Source: Candidatus Gastranaerophilales bacterium (GTDB lineage Bacteria; Cyanobacteriota; Vampirovibrionia; Gastranaerophilales; Gastranaerophilaceae). From it: a stretch of DNA of 21,529 nt. Made by a program: the position numbers and the translations under genes. The stretch spans positions 1-21,529 of the forward strand of contig CAJULR010000006.1 in assembly GCA_910587375.1 (NCBI GenBank). The letters run 5' to 3'. Under the pieces are notes generated by a model. The model worked only from the letters and a program-made list of their open reading frames with translations. It was not told the DNA's origin and did not search any database. Positions 17,165 to 21,529 of this stretch are shown here, one piece after another (positions within the stretch are counted from its first letter, which is position 1; each line of letters starts with the position of its first letter).

Positions 17165-18337
17165 GTGCCTGAAGAATATGCGAAAAATTCCGAAAAGTTG
17201 TCAAACGATTTCGAGAATTTCGAAAAATCTGAGAAAAATTTCAAAGAATTGTCAAAAAATTGTGTAAAAAATCAAAAAGGTAATCAAGAGCTCTCAGAAT
17301 CAATTTTAAGGCCACTTGAAACCGAGGCGGCACTCCATATTCAAAAAAGCTTCAATGTTTCCTTAAATAAATCACAGGCCCCCTTAAAAGCGCCTTTTTA
17401 TTTTCTAAACGTTTACAAGCCAAAGGGAATTACTTCCTTTGATGTCATTTATAAACTTCGAAAACGCCTTGGTGTCAAAAAAATCGGCCACTCCGGGACT
17501 TTAGACCCCCTGGCGGACGGCGTTATGCAGGTGGCCGTGGGTGGTGCAACAAGGTTATTGGACTATCTTTCCTCCGATAAAGCGTATCGCGCGAGGGTAA
17601 AATTTGGCTATTTTTCAACAACAGGTGACGCAGAAGGCGAAATTTTCCCTGCGGACCCGCCAAAATTCAGCCTTCAAGAGCTCCAAAACGCTCTAAAGTC
17701 CATGACGGGCGTTATAGAACAAATTCCGCCAATTTATAGTGCCATAAAAGTTGGCGGCAAAAAGCTTTGCGACCTTGCAAGAAAAGCCGAAAAAAACAAA
17801 AATAATATTGAAAAACAAAAAGATGACCGTGAAAATGTTAAGCTTAATGTTGAAATCCCAAAAAGAATTGTTACAATTTATGAAGCAAAAATCCTCTCGC
17901 TAACCCCTGAAAATGAAAATTTACAAAACTTTACAATGCCCTTTGAAATTGAAATTGAAGTTTCCTGCTCAAAAGGCACATATATTCGTACTTTTGCGGA
18001 AGATTTGGCCAAAAAACTCGGTACAGGCGCATATTTAACCGCCTTAACACGCATAAGGGCCGGGAATTTTACTCTTGAAAATTCTGTAAAAATTGAAGAT
18101 ATTACTCCTGAAAACACCCCTAAAAACAATGGAATTAACCCAATCCAGGCAATTGACCTGCTGCAATATAACTTAACAAATGAAGAATATAAACTTGTGT
18201 TAAACGGTGTTGCCTTTTTGCCAAGGGCCCTAAAGCCCTCTAAGGATACCAGTTTAGCCCTTGTTTTTGAAAATAATCTTGTTTCAATTGGTGTTTTGTC
18301 GGATAATAAAATCATACCAAAAAAGGTCTTTAAATAG
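17165..18337 (+). CDS. truB: tRNA pseudouridine-55 synthase TruB with N-terminal extension
   Basis: This converts U55 of tRNAs to pseudouridine in the T-loop. The catalytic motif is GHSGTLDPLADGVM with Asp114 as the nucleophile, and the KPKGITSFDVIYKLRKRLG motif precedes it. In E. coli the nucleophile is Asp48, so this protein carries about 65 extra N-terminal residues. They are Lys/Asn/Glu/Ser-rich and of low complexity (e.g. NFEKSEKNFKELSKN). A second small charged insertion (~200-225, KAEKNKNNIEKQKDDREN) lies before the middle strand. The start is GTG, two bases after the rbfA stop, with AAGGGCG upstream. No in-frame ATG exists before the catalytic domain, and only TTG codons without ribosome-binding sites offer shorter starts, so the extension appears real. 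Confidence 0.93.
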   Translation: MPEEYAKNSEKLSNDFENFEKSEKNFKELSKNCVKNQKGNQELSESILRPLETEAALHIQKSFNVSLNKSQAPLKAPFYFLNVYKPKGITSFDVIYKLRKRLGVKKIGHSGTLDPLADGVMQVAVGGATRLLDYLSSDKAYRARVKFGYFSTTGDAEGEIFPADPPKFSLQELQNALKSMTGVIEQIPPIYSAIKVGGKKLCDLARKAEKNKNNIEKQKDDRENVKLNVEIPKRIVTIYEAKILSLTPENENLQNFTMPFEIEIEVSCSKGTYIRTFAEDLAKKLGTGAYLTALTRIRAGNFTLENSVKIEDITPENTPKNNGINPIQAIDLLQYNLTNEEYKLVLNGVAFLPRALKPSKDTSLALVFENNLVSIGVLSDNKIIPKKVFK

Positions 18338-18345
18338 AGGTATTT

Positions 18346-18924
18346 ATGGGAATTTTTATAAGAACACTTGCGGTCACTCTGCTTTTTTGTATCGGCTATT
18401 ATGCCTGGACATACTTTGCTAAAGAGGGTTATAGCCCTGAATTAAACATCACAAACGAGGCTAAAAACTTTGTAACCCAGGACAAGCCAAAGGAAGAAGA
18501 CCCAAAAGCCACGGAAAACACAATGCAAGACGTGCGTATTGCCCTTTTGAATAACGAGGGCACTGTAAAATTTGTCCAAAGAAAGGCAAAACATAAAACC
18601 CTCTATACTGCCCTTGGGCTTTTAATGAAGGGCCCAACTGAGGAAGAAAAGGCTCATGGCATTTTCACTGAAATCCCCTCAAATGCCCGCCTAATCTCTG
18701 TTAAGAGAAATGAGGCCGAAAATTCTATAATAATAAATTTAACAAAAGAATTTGGCGAAGGCGGCGGCACGCAGTCAATTCAGGCCCGTCTGGAACAAAT
18801 TGTGCGCACAACAAATCTTTACGCCGGGAACATGCCTGTATATCTTTATCTTGACGGCACAAAAGCTCAATACCTTGGCGGCGAGGGCATTTACATCGAA
18901 CAGCCCATAAACCGCAAGCAATAA
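18346..18924 (+). CDS. Membrane-anchored GerMN-domain protein
   Basis: This 192-residue protein has an N-terminal transmembrane anchor (FIRTLAVTLLFCIGYYAWTYF, ~4-24), an acidic Lys/Glu/Pro linker to ~65, then a GerMN domain. In the domain, VRIALLNNEGTVKFVQRK, LYTALGLLMKGPTEEEKAHG, FTEIPSNARLISV, IIINLTKEF and QARLEQIVRTT match the order of conserved elements in PF10646. GerMN domains occur in spore germination protein GerM and in many non-sporulating bacteria as cell-surface proteins; the function there is unclear. The domain should lie outside the cytoplasmic membrane. The gene starts eight bases after truB and probably ends that operon. Confidence 0.85.
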   Translation: MGIFIRTLAVTLLFCIGYYAWTYFAKEGYSPELNITNEAKNFVTQDKPKEEDPKATENTMQDVRIALLNNEGTVKFVQRKAKHKTLYTALGLLMKGPTEEEKAHGIFTEIPSNARLISVKRNEAENSIIINLTKEFGEGGGTQSIQARLEQIVRTTNLYAGNMPVYLYLDGTKAQYLGGEGIYIEQPINRKQ

Positions 18925-18989
18925 TATGTGTCAAACAAATTGCCCCGAAACCCTCACCCGAAAATACTCAATTAAAAGCCATGCCGAGG

Positions 18990-19018
18990 TTAAAACAGTG
19001 CTTATTTGTCAGTTTTAA
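18990..19018 (+). repeat. Inverted repeat downstream of the GerMN gene
   Basis: TTAAAAC (18990-18996) and GTTTTAA (19012-19018) are perfect 7-base arms around a 15-base loop. It could be a weak terminator for the truB operon or part of the upstream control region of the small-ORF locus that follows. No separate T-tract follows. Confidence 0.35.
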
Positions 19019-19023
19019 TCCGT

Positions 19024-19051
19024 CCTAAGTAGTTGTAAAATGTTGCTTAGG
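19024..19051 (+). promoter_or_regulatory. Inverted repeat around a -10-like box upstream of the small ORF
   Basis: CCTAAGTA (19024-19031) pairs with TGCTTAGG (19044-19051), 8 bp with one T-G wobble. TAAAAT (19036-19041), a good -10 match, lies in the loop. The -35 is poor (TTTAAT at 19013-19018 with 17-base spacing). If this is the sense promoter, the repeat is placed like an operator, and the transcript would begin near 19048. It may instead be an RNA hairpin. Confidence 0.35.
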
Positions 19052-19060
19052 ATAGTGTCG

Positions 19061-19108
19061 TGCCTCTCCTGCACACGTATTTACTAAGAAAACGACAGGA
19101 AGGAGGCA
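19061..19108 (+). promoter_or_regulatory. Hairpin burying the ribosome-binding site of the small ORF
   Basis: TGCCTC-TCCTG (19061-19071) can pair with CAGGA-(AG)-GAGGCA (19096-19108): 11 base pairs with a two-base bulge. The 3' arm contains the AGGAGG (19101-19106) that serves the GTG at 19114. Alternative pairings compete: TGTCG (19056-19060) with CGACA (19093-19097), and GTGC (19060-19063) with GCAC (19071-19074). A leader whose fold can hide or expose the ribosome-binding site is therefore plausible. Confidence 0.55.
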
Positions 19109-19113
19109 AATCT

Positions 19114-19212
19114 GTGAGAGCGGGAATAATTTATTTATTGCTTTTCTTGATAGAAGAATGCAAAAATAAATGCCCAACACTAGAGATGTTGGACATTTTC
19201 CTTAAATCGTAG
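19114..19212 (+). CDS. 32-residue small protein, candidate type I toxin-like peptide
   Basis: GTG at 19114 is preceded at a seven-base distance by a perfect AGGAGG, the strongest ribosome-binding site in the window. The 32 codons end at TAG 19210-19212. Residues 4-13 (GIIYLLLFLI) are fully hydrophobic. They are followed by EE, Cys16 and Cys20 around a basic KNK, then a second amphipathic segment ending FLKS. I do not recognise the peptide. Its last ~16 codons overlap a convincing antisense transcription unit on the - strand, and its ribosome-binding site sits in a hairpin. Small size, hydrophobic start, strong but hidden ribosome-binding site and a 3'-overlapping antisense RNA together match type I toxin genes. 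A regulatory leader peptide is an alternative. Confidence 0.5.
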   Translation: MRAGIIYLLLFLIEECKNKCPTLEMLDIFLKS

Positions 19213-19264
19213 GACACTAAGCGAAACCTCAAGGGAATTACCCTCCTTTGGGGTTTCCTCCTAC
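19161..19264 (-). ncRNA. Candidate antisense RNA overlapping the small ORF (putative type I antitoxin)
   Basis: A near-consensus - strand promoter predicts a +1 at the G of 19264. That base is the first of a hairpin with outer stem GTAGGA / TCCTAC (19264-19259 with 19214-19209) and inner stem GAAACC / GGTTTC. A 12-bp terminator hairpin and a run of T's end the transcript near 19161, giving about 104 nt. The RNA would be fully complementary to codons 17-32 and the first 52 bases of the 3' region of the small ORF. The 5' hairpin, linker and terminator layout is typical of cis-encoded antisense RNAs. It is predicted entirely from signals in the sequence. Confidence 0.5.
19162..19198 (-). terminator. 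Intrinsic terminator of the antisense RNA, inside the small ORF
   Basis: On the - strand, AAATGTCCAACA pairs with TGTTGGGCATTT around the 7-base loop TCTCTAG (19198-19168), followed by ATTTTT. In the - strand RNA all 12 positions pair (one U-G wobble, 19193 with 19173). On the + strand the same position is a C-A mismatch and no T-tract follows. The polarity therefore favours the antisense strand. Confidence 0.6.
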
Positions 19265-19270
19265 ATTCTT

Positions 19271-19299
19271 ATTATTTACCCTTTTCCCCCCATTGTCAA
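19271..19299 (-). promoter_or_regulatory. Near-consensus antisense promoter
   Basis: On the - strand, TTGACA (19299-19294) and AATAAT (19276-19271) are spaced by exactly 17 bases: a perfect -35 and a five-of-six -10. It is the best sigma-70-type promoter match I see in the window. It points away from any long gene and into the 32-codon ORF. Confidence 0.65.
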
Positions 19300-19411
19300 G
19301 TGCTTATACCTCACCATGCCTTTTTGTGCTCGGCGCATAACCCCAAAACTCATAGCCTTAAAAACCCACCACAAAAAATACTCCCCACCCGGGTAATGGC
19401 CAAATGTGCCT

Positions 19412-19464
19412 CCTCCTTTTATAGTATTTATATCAGCAATGTGTGTAATTAAAACAAAAGGAGG
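19412..19464 (+). repeat. Second hairpin enclosing an AGGAGG, no clear ORF behind it
   Basis: CCTCCTTTT (19412-19420) and AAAAGGAGG (19456-19464) are perfect 9-base arms around a 35-base AT-rich loop. The 3' arm looks like a strong ribosome-binding site held in a stem, as at 19061-19108. No start codon lies at a usable distance. The first ATG (19494) is about 29 bases further and opens a 23-codon frame only. It may be a decayed relative of the upstream locus. The rest of 19309-19556 shows nothing I recognise. Confidence 0.4.
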
Positions 19465-19556
19465 TAAAAGCTTTTTATAGCAGCAAGATACCTGATGGCA
19501 TTATATATGTGTGGCATTGCGCTGCATGTGGATGACGGTCTGATTAATGAGCAGCT

Positions 19557-19644
19557 GTCACCCTGAATTTATTTCAGGGTCTGTTGATGAAGCTCGGAAA
19601 TTTGCAAGATACTGAAACAAGTTCAGTATGACAAAGTCGGCTCC
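19557..19644 (+). repeat. Dispersed two-hairpin extragenic repeat, copy 1
   Basis: Two perfect 8-bp hairpins are present: ACCCTGAA-TTTAT-TTCAGGGT (19560-19580) and ATACTGAA-ACAAG-TTCAGTAT (19609-19629). They are separated by 28 variable bases and followed by GACAAAGTCGGCTCC. It matches copy 2 in the flanks and hairpins but not in the spacer. The core CCTGAA...TTCAGG is of the well-known type of extragenic palindrome found in many bacterial genomes. Confidence 0.85.
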
Positions 19645-19990
19645 GGTTCGCAAAATGCGTAATGTGTAAACATTGTAAATAAAATGCCCAAAAGCCAAAA
19701 ACGGAAATTTTTCATTATATCTTGCCTTATGTATTTTAAAAGCAATTGAACAAAACAAAGCCCTTAAAAGTGTTGCGCGGTTTGAATTTTAGCCTTAAAG
19801 ATAAGAAATAAATTGCAAAAAATGTATTTTTTGTCCCCGTTAAAATTTAACCTTTAAAACAACAAACTCTTTTGAATCCTTATGTATGCGGGTAAAACTG
19901 TATATTTTGGCACCCTTGTTTATTTTTGCCTAAAAAAAGAGTCTTTTTTTACAAAGTTTCCCCTTAAAAAAGAGCATGAATAGTACAACC
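19645..19990. other. Gene-free AT-rich stretch between the two repeat copies
   Basis: I see no coding sequence with a ribosome-binding site and no RNA gene here. The only structure noted is a near-palindromic A-run/T-run (19932-19950). The stretch is simply AT-rich spacer as far as I can tell. Confidence 0.5.
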
Positions 19991-20071
19991 GTCACCCTGA
20001 ATTTATTTCAGGGTCTAAAGCAGGGACTACAAAAGATCCTGAAACAAGTTCAGGATGACAAAGTCGGCTCC
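19991..20071 (+). repeat. Dispersed two-hairpin extragenic repeat, copy 2
   Basis: The first 24 bases and the 3' block are the same as copy 1: hairpin ACCCTGAA-TTTAT-TTCAGGGT (19994-20014), a 21-base unrelated spacer, hairpin ATCCTGAA-ACAAG-TTCAGGAT (20036-20056), then GACAAAGTCGGCTCC. The second stem differs from copy 1 at both partners of one pair (C-G here, A-T there), so pairing is kept. From 20072 to 20276 only AT-rich spacer is seen. Confidence 0.85.
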
Positions 20072-20276
20072 TGTATAATTTGGCCCAACTCGAAAAAAAC
20101 TTCCATGCCAAAAAAGGAATATGAAACTTTGTAATTGTCGTGTGTAAATTTTTATGTTTGCCCTTTCACCCTTTTTAAAAAATTTAAAAATTTGCCGAAA
20201 TCGAAACAAATAAAAAGGCTTTGTGCCAAGAATAAACATATTAAGTTTTCTTAACATTTCTATAAAGTATACAAAC

Positions 20277-20304
20277 TTGAAATGTGAATGAAATATGTTA
20301 TATT
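20277..20304 (+). promoter_or_regulatory. Promoter for the prepilin-like gene
   Basis: TTGAAA (20277-20282) and TATATT (20299-20304) are spaced by 16 bases. The predicted leader is about 50 bases and ends with an AAGG ribosome-binding site before the ATG at 20362. Confidence 0.5.
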
Positions 20305-20361
20305 AGTGGTAACGTTGTTTATAGTTGTTTTATCGAAAATAAAGGTTACAAGGTAATTTAA

Positions 20362-21529
20362 ATGAACGAAATTGTTTTTTTGTGCGTTATCGCACTTTCT
20401 GCAATGTTCTGTTGCGGAAGTTTGGCTTTTAAAAAGCCTGAAAAAGCCTTGCAATGCAAGGAAAGGGGCAAAACTCCCTTAGAAAGGTTAAAAGCAATCA
20501 AGGCCTTCTCGTTGGTCGAAATGTTGATGGCTTTGTTGGTTGCGTCTTTGCTGCTGGCTGCTTTGGCACCGGTTATGACAAAGAAATTAAGTGAGCCCAC
20601 GATAAATATCGGGGACGTTTCAAAGAAGAATAATGCTGAAGGCACATGTACCTTTGAAGAGCTCATGGGGCAAAATGGGCAAAGTTGTTCTGTTCCCCCG
20701 TGGGCAAAAGTTGTTGGTGTAATTGTGGCTTCTGCAGGCGGCGGTGGCGGAGCTGGCGTTATTGGTGATTACAGCGCTACTACTGCTGATATTCCAAGCA
20801 ACGGGATTTTAAAGCTTGATGGCACAATGCGCAATGTAATTATTGAGCTGACTGGCGCCGGTGGTGGCGGTGGTGGCGGTAATTATTCGTCCTCTGGTGT
20901 TGGCGAGCCGACAAGCCAAAGCGATTGCGGTGATTGGGGCGTTTTTGTTTCTGCGTCGCAAAATGGTGGCAAGGCGGTTTGCGTTTCAAGGTATAATCCG
21001 TCAAACACTGGTGATGGCAAGGCTACGCCTAAATCTAATATTTCTGGTGTAACGAATGTGAATGTTGGGTCAAGCTGTTCAGGCGGAAATTGCTGCTGGA
21101 ACGGTGCAACATCAACGACTTGCCAAAGCTCCGGAAACGGGTTTACGTATTCGGGGTGTAACAGGACTGTGTGCCAGTGGAATGCGGCAAATACGATTTG
21201 TGCGAACTGGAAGCCGACAGGTTCTGTTGCGGGAAGATTGCCCACCCAGGCGGAATTGGCGGCTTGGGCACCACATATTAAGTATGTTTCAAGCACAAAA
21301 TCAGGGGTGTTGAACCAGCCTAATGGTACTTTTCCAGGTTTGCAGCTCTGTGACAGAGAGTCAGGTTACGGCGCCATACAGTGCAAGTACACGACAAGCG
21401 GCTGCCCGGGCTCCTACAGTAGCAACTGCTACCCGTACTGGGTGTGGTCAGGCACGGCCAATGGCAGCAATTATAAAGAGCACGAGCTTGTCAATGGTAA
21501 CTTTAACGGCCCTTACAATTACGCTGTCA
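20362..21529 (+). CDS. Large prepilin-like Gly/Cys-rich surface protein (3' end outside window)
   Basis: The frame is open from ATG 20362 to the last base (at least 389 residues) and is truncated by the window edge. AAGG lies about 9 bases upstream of the start. Residues 49-75 form a type IV prepilin N-terminus: Phe49 at +1, Glu53 at +5 (FSLVEM), a hydrophobic helix, then APVMTKK. The -1 residue is Ala48 rather than the usual Gly. The leader is 48 residues long and itself starts with a hydrophobic segment (IVFLCVIALSAMF, 4-16), which is unusual. Two poly-Gly runs follow (~125-130 and ~166-173), then a Cys/Ser/Asn-rich region. A segment starting GRLPTQAELAAWA (~290) leads to LQLCDRESGYG and several Cys-containing loops, resembling FISUMP/DUF1566-like C-terminal domains. 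It is likely an exported, cell-surface or pilus-associated protein; binding function is inferred only. GC content rises sharply near the end. Confidence 0.85.
   Translation, partial: MNEIVFLCVIALSAMFCCGSLAFKKPEKALQCKERGKTPLERLKAIKAFSLVEMLMALLVASLLLAALAPVMTKKLSEPTINIGDVSKKNNAEGTCTFEELMGQNGQSCSVPPWAKVVGVIVASAGGGGGAGVIGDYSATTADIPSNGILKLDGTMRNVIIELTGAGGGGGGGNYSSSGVGEPTSQSDCGDWGVFVSASQNGGKAVCVSRYNPSNTGDGKATPKSNISGVTNVNVGSSCSGGNCCWNGATSTTCQSSGNGFTYSGCNRTVCQWNAANTICANWKPTGSVAGRLPTQAELAAWAPHIKYVSSTKSGVLNQPNGTFPGLQLCDRESGYGAIQCKYTTSGCPGSYSSNCYPYWVWSGTANGSNYKEHELVNGNFNGPYNYAV

Noticed and set aside
19131..19232. A - strand 33-codon frame starting at TTG 19232, with AAAGGAGGG about nine bases upstream, within the antisense RNA
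   Set aside because: Its ribosome-binding site lies in the 5' hairpin and the intrinsic terminator falls in the middle of the frame, so a complete message would rarely be made. The peptide is polar and unremarkable. The + strand ORF is better supported, but this remains the main alternative reading.
18997..19307. AGTGCTTAT occurs on both sides of the small-ORF locus (18997-19005 and 19299-19307), like a target-site duplication
   Set aside because: Nine AT-rich bases can recur by chance over 300 bases, there are no terminal inverted repeats next to them, and the second copy overlaps the antisense -35 box.
19932..19950. A-run/T-run palindrome as a terminator
   Set aside because: The arms meet with a single central base, so no RNA loop can form, there are no G-C pairs in most of the stem, and no gene ends just upstream.
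20447..20461. 15-base palindrome CCTTGCA-A-TGCAAGG inside the prepilin leader
   Set aside because: It lies within coding sequence, has a one-base centre that cannot form an RNA loop, and no regulatory role is suggested by context.
20883..21296. Long - strand open frame (137 codons) opposite the prepilin gene
   Set aside because: It is the mirror of the Gly/Cys-rich coding strand, has no ribosome-binding site and resembles no protein family. The + strand frame is open throughout with a prepilin motif.
21300..21529. Diversity-generating retroelement variable region at the end of the prepilin gene
   Set aside because: The Asn/Tyr-rich FISUMP-like tail and changed composition brought this to mind, but no template repeat or reverse transcriptase is in the window and the gene end is missing.

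Overview
The window is AT-rich bacterial chromosomal DNA. Genes sit mostly on the + strand in short operon-like runs, and several use GTG or TTG starts. The gene content fits an uncultured didermic gut-type bacterium, most likely of the Gastranaerophilales/Vampirovibrionia (Melainabacteria) kind. That placement is inferred from the overall protein style, above all the prepilin at the right end with its LVEMLMALL...PVMTKK N-terminus and Gly/Cys-rich body. It is not proven by any marker in the window.

Layout. (1) Positions 1-4141 form a cell-surface module: an MsbA-like lipid/oligosaccharide ABC exporter that appears fused behind the end of a family 8 glycosyltransferase, a zinc-ribbon SAM methyltransferase, and a family 2 glycosyltransferase. 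A strong hairpin terminator follows, then an opposing small four-helix membrane protein of the phage-holin family. (2) Positions 4766-9426 hold def (peptide deformylase) and fmt (Met-tRNA formyltransferase), then an AroH-type chorismate mutase and two M16 zinc-peptidase-family genes, the first with a complete active site and the second without one. (3) Positions 9512-14070 hold a long TPR protein, a DppB/DppC-type peptide permease pair without its ATPases or binding protein, and an MgtC/SapB membrane protein. (4) Positions 14207-18924 are a translation cluster, infB-rbfA-truB, followed by an anchored GerMN-domain protein.

(5) Positions 18925-20361 contain no long gene but much structure, and hold the most interesting part of the window. 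A 32-codon ORF (19114-19212) has a perfect Shine-Dalgarno sequence buried in a hairpin. It is opposed on the - strand by a near-consensus promoter (TTGACA-17 bp-AATAAT), a 5' hairpin starting at the predicted +1, and a good intrinsic terminator lying inside the ORF. This is the architecture of a type I toxin-antitoxin locus or a similar antisense-controlled small protein. I do not recognise the peptide. Downstream are another hairpin that would hide an AGGAGG, and two copies of a dispersed two-hairpin repeat that differ by a compensatory base-pair change.

(6) From 20362 a large prepilin-like gene runs off the right edge. It is open to the last base. It has an unusually long leader with its own hydrophobic segment, and its last ~190 bases are far richer in GC than the rest of the window.

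Functionally, the window combines envelope glycan assembly and export, start-methionine formylation and deformylation, initiation and ribosome maturation (IF-2, RbfA, TruB), periplasmic or processing peptidases, and a surface pilin-like protein.
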